In this document: piece after piece, positions 1 through 7,895 of the stretch | Layout: each line of letters begins with the position of its first letter | How positions within the stretch are numbered: the stretch's first letter is position 1 | DNA from: Acidobacteriaceae bacterium | GTDB taxonomy: Bacteria > Acidobacteriota > Terriglobia > Terriglobales > Acidobacteriaceae | NCBI GenBank assembly: GCA_025357215.1 | Contig: JANXPR010000412.1 | Coordinates: forward strand, 1-42,398 | Direction of reading: 5' to 3' | DNA: 42,398 nt | Notes under the pieces: generated by a model | Database searches by the model: none | What the model was told of the DNA's origin: nothing | What the model saw: only the letters and a program-made list of their open reading frames with translations | Position numbers and translations under genes: made by a program

Positions 1-826
1 CGAAGCCGGCCCAGAACGCCGTCCAGAAGACCGGTCCGGCGCTTTCAAAGAAGTTGCCTAGCCCATAGGCGGCGCCGCTGAGGGCCACATGCAGGATGGC
101 AACCAAGCCCAGGTTGGGCCACAAGCCTTCTGAAGTAGCGAAGTAGAGATAGTAGTCGCCGGCGCGGCGGGCCTGGCGGTTCTTAGGATTATCCTTGATT
201 ACTCCGCCCAGGACCAATCCCGCGGCCATGACCAGCGCCAGAGAAAAGACTACCGGAGTTCCGGAGTACGCAATGTTGGTGGCGGACTGCAAGTCGAGCA
301 GGTCACGCTCTTTGGCGGCGGCGCGCTGTTTGTATTGCTCCAGCGATATCTTGCCTTCGGCTAGGGAGTTGTTCAGTTCGGTCAGGGCCTGTTGGCGAGT
401 CAGCACCGTCGACGACATGTGCAAATTGAAAACGCTTTTCGAAGAGTTGGAAATCCGGCGGATCTCAGCCTGCGTGGCTTCCATGATTTCGGCTTCGCGT
501 TTTACTTCCAACTGCGTTTGCGCTTGCAGGCTGTTGATCTGGTCCTGGACTGGGCCGCTGTGCCGTATGAAATACCAGTTGGACAGGGAGACAACCATGG
601 CTACCAACACCAACCCTTGCAGGGCGAACATGCGCGGATTGGCCCAGCCGCTGAGCGGCACGACTCCGGCGTACGCCATGAGTTCGGCGTTCTGGTCGAT
701 GACGGTTTTCTGTTTCCAAAACGGGATGGGTCCGGGCTGCTGGTTCCACTGCGCGCGGAACTGCTCGGCGGGTGACATCTCAATTTCAGAGAATACCTGT
801 TCGTCTTCGTACTGTTGGGCCAGCAT
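1..826 (-). CDS. Membrane protein with coiled coil (partial, C-terminus missing)
   Basis: The reverse strand is open from an ATG at 826 to the window edge (about 275 codons, no stop), so the C-terminus lies outside. A soluble N-terminal stretch of about 60 residues ends in a Trp/Pro-rich segment. It is followed by a first hydrophobic helix (ALQGLVLVAMVVSLSNWYF), a charged heptad-like region of about 110 residues rich in Gln, Glu, Lys and Ala (probable coiled coil), a second helix (VVFSLALVMAAGLVLGGVI) and a third near the edge (LGLVAILHVALSGAAYGLG). An in-frame ATG at 778 is an alternative start; neither has a strong ribosome site. I do not recognise the family. The layout suggests an inner-membrane protein with a helical domain between membrane segments, but no function can be assigned. 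Confidence 0.7.
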   Translation of the reverse strand, partial: MLAQQYEDEQVFSEIEMSPAEQFRAQWNQQPGPIPFWKQKTVIDQNAELMAYAGVVPLSGWANPRMFALQGLVLVAMVVSLSNWYFIRHSGPVQDQINSLQAQTQLEVKREAEIMEATQAEIRRISNSSKSVFNLHMSSTVLTRQQALTELNNSLAEGKISLEQYKQRAAAKERDLLDLQSATNIAYSGTPVVFSLALVMAAGLVLGGVIKDNPKNRQARRAGDYYLYFATSEGLWPNLGLVAILHVALSGAAYGLGNFFESAGPVFWTAFWAGF

Positions 827-891
827 ATCCCGGCTAGTTTGGCACGTTTATCAACTAGGCAACAAATATCGGGAGTGCATGGCGTAAAGTG

Positions 892-949
892 CCCGGCAGG
901 CGGGAGGACTACCGTCTTTTCGTGCTAAGAGACAGGATTTGCTGCCGGG
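892..949. other. Intergenic inverted repeat (CCCGGCAG/CTGCCGGG)
   Basis: Perfect 8-bp arms at 892-899 and 942-949 enclose about 42 bases. It lies between two minus-strand genes. It could fold as a long-loop hairpin acting as a terminator or as a REP-like element; there is no T-run, so termination is uncertain. Confidence 0.35.
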
Positions 950-1034
950 ACTCGGCGCCAGGGACGGAAGGCAGTCCACGGCGACTTGAACGCTGGGTCA
1001 GGCGTGGTTCGAGCTAAAAGTTTTGAGCCAGCCG

Positions 1035-2141
1035 CTATTCGCTGGCGGACGTCATCCAGGCGGCAGCAACCGGTACGCCAACGGGCGCACCGTTCACTTT
1101 GGAAAGCTTGCCGGTGCCGCTGATCAAGAATGCGACCACATCGTTGGTGCCCTGGTCGGCGACATATAGGAAGGACGACGTTACGGTGAGCACGCCAGGT
1201 CCGGTGCCGCCGGTGGCGAAGGGCGATCCGCTGATCTGGCCGAGGTTACCGGTGCTGGAATCGATCACGAAAGCGGAAACATCATTGGAACCGAAGTTGG
1301 CGGTGAACAGGAAAGATCCCTGCGCGTCCGTGGCAACAGCTTTAGGTTGCAGGCCAGCCGGGAACGGAGATCCGCTCATCGCGGTGAGCGTGCCGTTGGA
1401 TTGAATGCTAAAGCCCAACACCGTGTTGTGCGCCGAGTCGGCCACGAACAGGAAGCGTCCGCTGGGATCGACGGTGATCGCCACCGGAGTTGCTCCGGTG
1501 CCCATGCTAAAGGCCGCTCCCACTGAAGTGAGCACGCCTTTGGCGTCAATGGAAAAGCCGGAAACCGTAGCCGCGGCGGGATTGGAGACGTAAAGAAAAT
1601 TTCCCTTGGGAGCAATCGCCATGGCCTGCGGCGCCGCGGGGACAATAAAAGGAGATCCGGCAACCACGCCAAGATCGCCCGTGCCGGTATCAATAGTGAA
1701 TGCGGAAATGTTTGCCGAACCCTGGTTCAACACAAACAGGAAAGGCGCTCCGGCGGGAATCGCCATGGCGCTGGGGCCAGTCCCGGTGTTGAAGATATTG
1801 GGCGGCGTTGGCGGAGTAATAATGAGCGTGGAAGTGGGTATGGAAAGCTCGCCATTGCCACTGTTTACGTCCAGCAAAGTCACGTTGTTCCCGGCAAAAT
1901 TGGCGATATAAGCGAAGTCGCCCGGAGGATGGATCACAATGGAAGAAGGCTGGGAGCCGGTGGCGAAATTGGGGTTGCCCATCGGCGTAAGGGAGCCGTC
2001 GCCGTGCTGTATAAAGCCAAAGACTTCGTTCGAGGCTGGTCCAGTCACGTACACAAACTGCTTGCTGCCTTTGATGCATCCGGCAAGCCCGGCCAGTCCG
2101 GCCACCGCAATCAATAATGCCGCTAAAACCCTTGCCCTCAT
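1035..2141 (-). CDS. Beta-propeller (YncE/lactonase-like) lipoprotein
   Basis: The 368-residue product starts with a lipoprotein signal (MRARVLAALL..., lipobox LAGC at about residues 18-21), so it should be lipid-anchored after export. The rest is a run of 45-50-residue repeats with the pattern FLYV.N, .V.GF.ID..G.L and SPF, typical of seven-bladed propellers of the lactonase/YVTN-YncE fold. I chose the ATG at 2141 because GAGGAG precedes it by a good spacing and it gives a clean signal peptide; a further upstream start would add 19 residues before it. Family members are often annotated 6-phosphogluconolactonase, but an exported lipoprotein is more likely a binding or surface protein. Such propellers are common in acidobacterial genomes. 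No operon partner is evident. Confidence 0.85.
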   Translation of the reverse strand: MRARVLAALLIAVAGLAGLAGCIKGSKQFVYVTGPASNEVFGFIQHGDGSLTPMGNPNFATGSQPSSIVIHPPGDFAYIANFAGNNVTLLDVNSGNGELSIPTSTLIITPPTPPNIFNTGTGPSAMAIPAGAPFLFVLNQGSANISAFTIDTGTGDLGVVAGSPFIVPAAPQAMAIAPKGNFLYVSNPAAATVSGFSIDAKGVLTSVGAAFSMGTGATPVAITVDPSGRFLFVADSAHNTVLGFSIQSNGTLTAMSGSPFPAGLQPKAVATDAQGSFLFTANFGSNDVSAFVIDSSTGNLGQISGSPFATGGTGPGVLTVTSSFLYVADQGTNDVVAFLISGTGKLSKVNGAPVGVPVAAAWMTSASE

Positions 2142-2653
2142 GGATTTCTCCTCGGAACACTGTATGAATAATAACGAGACGTGCATCAAAGGATACATGA
2201 AACCGGCCCGCCTGTGGTACCGCCAGGGTAAATCCGGGCCGCGCTCCCCGTCCCAGTAAACAGGAACGCGCCAGGGTGGAAATTTTGCGGACTGAGTTGC
2301 TGCCGCTCTTTCGTAAATTCTCTTTTCATGGCATAGTAGTTCCTGCAGAGGCCAAGTTGCCCATCATGACAAGATCGTTACATTCCGATCTGCGACAGCA
2401 AACCACCCGGCAAGCCGGGCCTGGTTGCTATCGGGCGACAGCTACGCGCAATAGCTAAGCGCGATTTTTCTTCCAGGCTTTCTCCGGCCTGAATCCTCTG
2501 CAAAAGCGAAATCGCACAAATTCAGCGCCAGCTTTCTTTTCGTCCAGCCCCCGACTTTCAACTGCCGACTTTTTCGCGGCCATTGCATTTTTTGGCCGTT
2601 GGCGAAGACTAAATTGCTAAGTAGTCTCGACACACAAGAATGGTTATGACTTT
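2142..2653. other. 512-bp gap upstream of rtcB and the propeller gene
   Basis: Divergent intergenic region. I see no convincing gene: short open frames here lack ribosome sites and recognisable sequence. A GC-rich hairpin lies at 2401-2426 (CCCGGC-aa-GCCGGG core, flanked by AACCA/TGGTT arms). Promoters for both flanking genes should lie here, but I cannot pick them with confidence. Confidence 0.4.
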
Positions 2654-3883
2654 ATGAGTGATAGCACTTTCAACGTATTTAAGCCGAAGAACGGCGTACC
2701 CATCAAGGCCTGGACCAAGGGTGTCCCGGTGGAAGAGGCCGCGCAGAACCAGTTGCTGAACGTGGCGCAGTTGCCGTTCATCTACAAGTGGGTCGCGGCC
2801 ATGCCAGACGTGCACTGGGGCGTTGGCGCCACCGTGGGCAGCGTGATTCCCACCAAGGGCGCGATCATCCCCGCGGCCGTGGGCGTGGACATAGGCTGCG
2901 GCATGATGGCCGCCCGTACCAGCCTGAACGCGTCGCACTTGCCGGACAACTTGCTTGGCATGCGTAGCGCGATTGAGCAGGCCGTCCCGCACGGACGTAC
3001 CGACAACGGCGGCAAGAACGACCGTGGCGCGTGGAATGACGCTCCAGCGAACGTGGTGGATACCTGGGGAACTTTGCACCCGCGTTATGAAGCGATTGTG
3101 AAAAAGTATCCCAAGCTGAACCACCCGCAGCGCGTGAACCACATGGGAACGCTGGGTACTGGCAACCACTTCATTGAGGTTTGCCTGGACGAAGCGCAGA
3201 ACGTTTGGTTCATGCTGCACTCGGGATCGCGTGGCGTGGGCAATCGTTTCGGTACGTTTTTCATCGAGCCGGCCAAGCAGGACATGCGCCAGTGGATGAT
3301 CAACTTGCCGGACGCGGACCTGGCTTACCTGCCGCAGGGCACCGAGCACTTTGACGATTACGTTGAGGCCGTGCACTGGGCACAGGAGTACGCCTTGCTG
3401 AACCGCCAGTTGATGATGGCCAACATTGTGGCGGCCGTCCGCAACAGCGGAGAAGTGCCCGCGTTTGAAGCCGCAGTGGAGGCCGTTAACTGCCACCACA
3501 ATTACGTAACGTGGGAACACCACTACGGAGAGAACGTCCTCATCACCCGTAAGGGCGCGGTGCGTGCGCGTGAGGGTGATATGGGCATCATCCCCGGCAG
3601 CATGGGAGCCCGCTCCTTTATCGTGCGCGGAAAGGGCAACCCGGAGAGCTTTAGCTCTTGCAGCCACGGTGCGGGACGCGCGATGTCCCGTACGGAGGCC
3701 AAGAAGCGCTACACCGTGGCAGACCACATTGCCGCGACGCAAGGCGTGGAGTGCCGTAAGGACGAAGACGTGATCGACGAGACTCCCATGGCGTACAAAT
3801 CCATTGATGCCGTGATGGAAGCGCAGAAGGACCTGGTCGAGATCGTCCACACCCTGAGGCAGGTGGTGTGCGTGAAGGGGTAA
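2654..3883 (+). CDS. rtcB: RtcB-family RNA ligase
   Basis: This 409-residue protein should be the GTP/Mn2+-dependent ligase that joins 2',3'-cyclic phosphate or 3'-phosphate RNA ends to 5'-OH ends in RNA repair. The family signature runs its full length: VGVDIGCGM (metal ligands D79 and C82), GTGNHFIEV (H172), HSGSRG (H189), the HHN triplet near 281-283, and SCSHGAGRAMSR, where H338 matches the His that becomes guanylylated. Start choice: an ATG eight bases upstream stops after two codons, so 2654 is used although no clear ribosome site precedes it. Arginine is mainly CGT, unlike the CGC-rich neighbours, which may indicate strong expression or a different history. No RtcA, RtcR or archease gene is nearby, so it appears to be a stand-alone repair ligase. 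Confidence 0.96.
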   Translation: MSDSTFNVFKPKNGVPIKAWTKGVPVEEAAQNQLLNVAQLPFIYKWVAAMPDVHWGVGATVGSVIPTKGAIIPAAVGVDIGCGMMAARTSLNASHLPDNLLGMRSAIEQAVPHGRTDNGGKNDRGAWNDAPANVVDTWGTLHPRYEAIVKKYPKLNHPQRVNHMGTLGTGNHFIEVCLDEAQNVWFMLHSGSRGVGNRFGTFFIEPAKQDMRQWMINLPDADLAYLPQGTEHFDDYVEAVHWAQEYALLNRQLMMANIVAAVRNSGEVPAFEAAVEAVNCHHNYVTWEHHYGENVLITRKGAVRAREGDMGIIPGSMGARSFIVRGKGNPESFSSCSHGAGRAMSRTEAKKRYTVADHIAATQGVECRKDEDVIDETPMAYKSIDAVMEAQKDLVEIVHTLRQVVCVKG

Positions 3884-3901
3884 AGCTTTAGCCGCAGATC
3901 G

Positions 3902-3953
3902 CGCGGATGAAAACGTGGATTTGGAGCAACATTTGATCCGCGTTTCATCCGCG
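3902..3953. repeat. Inverted ATCCGCG-type repeat, possible terminator
   Basis: Bases 3902-3920 (CGCGGATGAAAACGTGGAT) pair with 3935-3953 (GATCCGCGTTTCATCCGCG) with only a bulge and a wobble, forming a long stem between the convergent rtcB and cytochrome genes. Related single-arm copies occur near 5931-5950 and 30484-30508, so this belongs to a dispersed intergenic family. It may also act as a bidirectional terminator. Confidence 0.6.
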
Positions 3954-3996
3954 AAAATCCGCGGTAGAAAATATTTGTGCAAATGTTCTTGGCGCG

Positions 3997-5129
3997 TTAT
4001 TTCTCCGCGGGCTTCTCCGCCGCGGGCTTGGCGAACTTGGCGTCGTCAATCGCCACGTTCTGCTGTATCTCGCTTACCTGGATGGTGAACCGTCCCGCCG
4101 GACGTGCTACTGTCCACTGGAATGGCAGCTTCACGCCACCGTCCACTCGATAGTCCGTGTAGTCCACTTGCGTGGGGTTGCGGCCGAGCGGAGTTTCTGT
4201 ATAGCGGATGGTGCGCACCAGCAGGCTGGATTCTTTGTCAAAAAAGAACCGTACGGGCGCCTTGCCGTCTCTGAATCCGATGACCTGGATCACGTCGCGT
4301 CCGGCAATTTTTTCATCCGGGCGCATGCGGAGCTGGCTAAACATCTTTTTGATTTCCAGTGGAAGGTAGAAAGTGGCCTCAACACTGACGGCATCGTTTT
4401 CTTGCGAGTTCATGTCCTGAGGTGGCCGCCCGCCGGAGCCGCCCAGCCATCCCGCGTGGCCGTCGTAGGCCGTGATGCTATCGCCGTTCGGCGTGTGCAC
4501 CACGGAGATGCGTTTGTTGGGAGCCTTGGCAAAAACTTCCACCGAAATTTCTGTTGGCCAAAGTTGATGTCGCCTTTCATGATGCGGCTGGTGTTCTTCC
4601 GCAGAGCGTCAGCGCCGCCCACGGCGGCAAGGTATTTGTCGATGATCTGGTCAGCGGCGGGAAACTCCGGCCCGATCACACCGCCAGAAATCAGGGGGCG
4701 CTTCGGTTCTTCGTCAGGGATGGCCGGTACTGACACCGGATTTAACGTTCCGCGGTGGCACGAAAAGCAGGTGACTTCCTGCCGGCCGTTGAAGTGGTCT
4801 TTGTTGATCGCCAGCTCCATCTCGATCATTTTGCGCGCCATCAGTTTGGGTTTCTTGTCGTCTTTTTCGCGTGCGTTGTCCACGTGGCAGAACTCGCATT
4901 GCACGCCCAGGGACGCGCTAATGAACTGCATGGCCGGAAGCAATTGGTCGGCCTGGACACCTTTCAACACTTGAATGTTTTTGAAACGCTGCTCGGTGGT
5001 TTGCGGAGCGGTATCTACGGCAGACGCGGGAGCGGCGGCGCCGTGCTGTGCGGATACCTTCGGTGCTAAAAAAACAGAACAAAGGATGACGAGCGCAGCC
5101 AACAGCGTATTGATCCGGTTGGTGTTCAT
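3997..5129 (-). pseudogene. Reaction-centre-type cytochrome c subunit, frameshifted
   Basis: The N-terminal frame (from ATG 5129, preceded by AAGGA) has a signal peptide ending near VSAQ and two haem-binding motifs, CEFCH (78-82) and CFSCH (121-125), as in the cytochrome c subunit family related to photosynthetic reaction centres. In this phylum such proteins occur in non-phototrophs. That frame reads IMKGDINFGQQKF and then turns into low-quality sequence. A second frame continues with VEVFAKAPNKR and a conserved C-terminal domain (YDGHAGWLGGSGG...) ending at 3997. The junction near 4545-4550 reads aaatttcggtgg; one extra C would give KFPVEVF and restore a single protein of about 376 residues. 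Either the gene carries a genuine one-base deletion or the assembly has an error. The intact C-terminal codons favour a recent event or a sequencing mistake. Confidence 0.8.
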
Positions 5130-5271
5130 GGCGTTTCCTTGGGTTGAATTTAGAAGGTCGTATTTTAGAACGGAAAGTTTAAATGACCACAGCTGATTTC
5201 CGGGTCAGGATTTTGTAAAACCCCTCGCCGCTGGTTGGGCGGATTCATCTGCGACTTCGCGCGGAAAGACG

Positions 5272-5862
5272 TTACTCCACGCCCAGCTTCTTCTTGATCT
5301 CCGCCACGCTGTGGTCCAGCCAGAGTTCTTTGTAATTTTCCACGGTCATGAGCGTGCGCGGGTACATGCGGTCAATGTAAACGGTCCCGAACAGATGGTC
5401 GATCTCATGTTGCAGGATGCGCGCGTACCATCCGCTGGCTTCAATTACCTGCGGCTGGCCTTTTTCGTTCAGGCATTCTACTTTTACCTTCCGTGCGCGC
5501 GGTACGATGGCCATCAGGTTGTTCAGGCTCAGGCAGCCTTCAAAGAATTCCACATGTTTGTCGCCGATCAAGGTGATCTTGGGATTGATGATCACGTGGA
5601 AGGGAATTACTTCGCGCTCGCGCGCTGCCAGTTGTTCTTTACTCCAGTCCTTGGTGTAGTCCGGAAGATCTTCAATCACCGCGAGTTGCAGGTTGCGGCC
5701 AATCTGCGGAGCCGCCAGCCCCACGCCGGGAGCGGTGTGCATGGTGGCCTTCATGGCGGCAATCAGTTCGCGAATCTCTTTGCTGCGAATTTCGTTGGGA
5801 CGAAGCGCGCGCGCCTTCTGCCGCAACACCGTTTCACCAACCTGGACGATAGGAAGTAACAC
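5272..5862 (-). CDS. def: Peptide deformylase
   Basis: Removes the formyl group from the N-terminal Met of new proteins, in the cytosol. All three family motifs are present: GVGLAAPQIG (46-55), EGCLS with the metal-binding Cys110, and QHEIDH with His152 and His156 plus catalytic Glu153. The length (196 residues) is normal; a short insertion around 66-85 and the C-terminal helix are within family variation. Translation starts at GTG 5862, preceded by AGGTG about 10 bases upstream. It is not next to fmt, its usual partner; the neighbours are a cytochrome gene (same strand, 142-bp gap) and a divergent acetyltransferase. Confidence 0.95.
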   Translation of the reverse strand: MLLPIVQVGETVLRQKARALRPNEIRSKEIRELIAAMKATMHTAPGVGLAAPQIGRNLQLAVIEDLPDYTKDWSKEQLAAREREVIPFHVIINPKITLIGDKHVEFFEGCLSLNNLMAIVPRARKVKVECLNEKGQPQVIEASGWYARILQHEIDHLFGTVYIDRMYPRTLMTVENYKELWLDHSVAEIKKKLGVE

Positions 5863-5930
5863 TTTGGGGCACCTTTTATTTGGAGTGAACGAGATTTATT
5901 GTACAAAAGCGGGAAGCCCGCCGCGGCTTG

Positions 5931-5950
5931 GCGCGGATGAACACGAATCA
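5931..5950. repeat. ATCCGCG-family repeat fragment
   Basis: GCGCGGATGAACACGAATCA resembles the arm at 3902-3920 and, in reverse, the segment at 30484-30508. It sits in the short region between def and the acetyltransferase gene. Confidence 0.4.
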
Positions 5951-6015
5951 AAGGCCGGTCGGCTAGCGTAATTCGCAAAACGACGTCAAAATCATTGATG
6001 GACGTCGGAACAACA

Positions 6016-6576
6016 ATGCCCTCAACTTTCTCAATCCGCCTCGCCGTTCCTGCCGACACTCCGGTGCTGCGCAAACTGATCGCCGCCTCCGTTCGCGGCC
6101 TGCAAGCGGGAGACTACACGTCGTCACAACTCGAAGGCGCACTGGCTTCCGTGTACGGCGTGGACAGTCAACTCATCGCTGACGGAACTTATTTCGCGGT
6201 CGAAACTGCTGATCCCGAGGGTGGTGCGTCGCCGGTCATTGTCGGCTGCGGCGGCTGGAGTAAACGCAAAACGCTCTATGGTGGCGACGTGTGGAAAGGC
6301 CGCGAAGACTCGCTGCTCGATCCCGCGAAAGATGCGGCAAAGATCCGCGCGTTCTTTGTGCATCCGGCGTGGGCCCGCCGCGGCATTGGGACCATTGTCC
6401 TGGACGCTTGCGAAGCCGCCGCCAAGACCGCGGGATTTCGCCGTCTGGAAATGGGAGCCACGCTGACTGGCGTCCCGTTCTACAAAGAAAAAGGCTATGT
6501 GGAAATGGAAACACTTGCGGTGCCGCTCAGCAACGGCGAAGCTTTGCCGATCGTGCGCATGGGGAAAGACGTCTAG
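6016..6576 (+). CDS. GNAT-family N-acetyltransferase
   Basis: A 186-residue protein of the GNAT fold that should transfer an acetyl group from acetyl-CoA to an unknown amine. The core features are visible: an N-terminal strand with IRLAVPADTPVLRKLI, the strand and pyrophosphate loop KIRAFFVHPAWARRGIGTIVL (motif A, R-R-G-I-G), and the final strand ending in PFYKEKGYVEMET. In-frame starts also exist at TTG 5995 and ATG 5998; I prefer ATG 6016 because GGA lies just upstream and homologues usually start near the first beta-strand. It is divergent from def and convergent with the TRIC-like gene, so it is probably transcribed alone. The substrate cannot be read from sequence. Confidence 0.85.
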   Translation: MPSTFSIRLAVPADTPVLRKLIAASVRGLQAGDYTSSQLEGALASVYGVDSQLIADGTYFAVETADPEGGASPVIVGCGGWSKRKTLYGGDVWKGREDSLLDPAKDAAKIRAFFVHPAWARRGIGTIVLDACEAAAKTAGFRRLEMGATLTGVPFYKEKGYVEMETLAVPLSNGEALPIVRMGKDV

Positions 6577-7233
6577 TTACTCTCCGCTGCGCACGTGCCA
6601 TGTCTTCCAGTGGAAGCGAAGCGCCAGGATGCGCAGGCAAAACCCTGAAGCCGCGCCAATGATCGTGGACGTCTCCCGCGCGAAACGGAAATGATCGAAC
6701 ACCAGGAACATTGAGGCGCCAAACCCGGCGGCAATGGCGTACAACTCGCCGCGTTCAAAGATTTTCGGGGTGCGTCCGCTGAGCACGTCACGGATGCACC
6801 CGCCACCCACGGCGGTAACGCCGCCGAGCAGAAGTGCCGGAAGCCATCCCAACCCGGCGTTTAACGCGCGTGTGCTCCCGGCCACGGCAAACAGGCCCAG
6901 CCCGGCGGCATCGATCCACACGATCACCCGCTCCGTGCTCTTGCCGATGTGCGGCGCAAACAGCATGCCGGCGATCGCGCCCAGCAAAGCGGTCATGAGA
7001 TAACGCGGGTCGGCGAACGCCAGCGGCGGGCCCTCTTGCAGGATAAGGTCGCGGGTGATTCCGCCGCCCAGCGCGGAGGCCAAAGATAGTCCGGCCACGC
7101 CCACCACATCATACTTATAGCTCTTGTTGCGGATGGCGATCAGCGCGCCACCCAGCGCGCCGGCGAACACGCCCAGAAAGTCGATGACCAGAAATAGTGT
7201 GTCGATCGGGATTTTGTGAATGGGCAGCGGCAT
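6577..7233 (-). CDS. TRIC/UPF0126-family membrane protein
   Basis: A 218-residue inner-membrane protein with about seven hydrophobic helices and two internal repeats of the UPF0126 domain. Both repeats contain the glycine-rich signature: ALGGGITRDLIL in the first and AVGGGCIRDVLSG in the second, the bacterial counterpart of trimeric intracellular cation channels. E. coli relatives are YicG and YadS. The stop codon abuts the stop of the convergent acetyltransferase gene with no spacer. Substrate is uncertain: cation conductance and glycine transport have both been proposed for the family. A C-terminal tail rich in Arg and Trp follows the last helix. Confidence 0.9.
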   Translation of the reverse strand: MPLPIHKIPIDTLFLVIDFLGVFAGALGGALIAIRNKSYKYDVVGVAGLSLASALGGGITRDLILQEGPPLAFADPRYLMTALLGAIAGMLFAPHIGKSTERVIVWIDAAGLGLFAVAGSTRALNAGLGWLPALLLGGVTAVGGGCIRDVLSGRTPKIFERGELYAIAAGFGASMFLVFDHFRFARETSTIIGAASGFCLRILALRFHWKTWHVRSGE

Positions 7234-7481
7234 GAGGCGTTAATCCCGGCCTTTACTCAGGCCGTTCAATCAAAAGCTGAACCCATCAACCTATAATCGA
7301 ATTTCGCGCGGGTAGCAACCCTGGCCGTTTCGTAGAATGGTTTTCGGGTACGATTCACCGCTGCGCAGCGCCGGGTTACGTGATCCCGAACGCTCATCCT
7401 CAGGTGCAACTCAGCGAGGAAAATCAGGGCACAGCCTTCAGTAATCTTCAAACCCTTCGTGTAAGGGTGGATCATTGTTCT

Positions 7482-7850
7482 ATGCCTCAATTCCCCCAGT
7501 CGCAAAGCAGATCACGCTCTCCTCGATTCCGTATCCCCAACCAGGGATCTATCCGATTCAATCTCGGCGAACATTACGTCCAGGCTGTGTTGCATCGCCT
7601 TTCGATGACCGGCGGACTCGCCGAGTTCAAGGGCAGCATTGGTGACGTCACCATCGCCGAAGCCAAGTTGAATACTCCAGCCGGCGTGGTAAGCGGTCTG
7701 GTGGAGTTTCTGCGCCCCCAGAAAGACATCGGTCCGGCGGCCCGAGCGTTCCGCTTCATCGCGCTGGGTGACGGCGACTACAAACGCCTGAATGTGACCC
7801 TGGAACTGATGCGCCGCAAAGGCTACGCCGAAGAAGTGCGCACCGCCTAG
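7482..7850 (+). CDS. PilZ-like domain protein (degenerate)
   Basis: A 122-residue single-domain protein. After a Ser/Arg-rich N-terminus, the region FRIPNQGSIRF... VLHRLSMTGGLAEF resembles the beta-barrel of PilZ domains, which bind cyclic di-GMP, with LSMTGG at the place of the (D/N)xSxxG motif. The Asp/Asn is replaced by Arg and the RxxxR motif is not clean, so nucleotide binding is doubtful. The ATG at 7482 is preceded by AGGGTGG at a rather long spacing; an open frame continues upstream to 7380 but those codons look non-coding. An HD-GYP phosphodiesterase gene lies far away in the window, so some cyclic di-GMP signalling is expected in the cell. Family call is tentative. Confidence 0.55.
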   Translation: MPQFPQSQSRSRSPRFRIPNQGSIRFNLGEHYVQAVLHRLSMTGGLAEFKGSIGDVTIAEAKLNTPAGVVSGLVEFLRPQKDIGPAARAFRFIALGDGDYKRLNVTLELMRRKGYAEEVRTA

Positions 7851-7882
7851 TCTCAGATTTCCGGCGCCATCCTTCTTCCTTC

Positions 7883-7888
7883 TATAAT
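7883..7888 (+). promoter_or_regulatory. Possible -10 box TATAAT
   Basis: A consensus TATAAT ends only seven bases before the GTG at 7896. If used, the transcript would start at or next to that codon (leaderless), or translation would begin at the ATG at 7947. No clear -35 is seen. Confidence 0.35.
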
Positions 7889-7895
7889 CGCGGGC

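Noticed and set aside
2609-3982. 457-codon open frame on the minus strand over rtcB
   Set aside because: Composition (His, Arg and Val rich, no motif) is that of an antisense shadow; the plus-strand RtcB is unmistakable.
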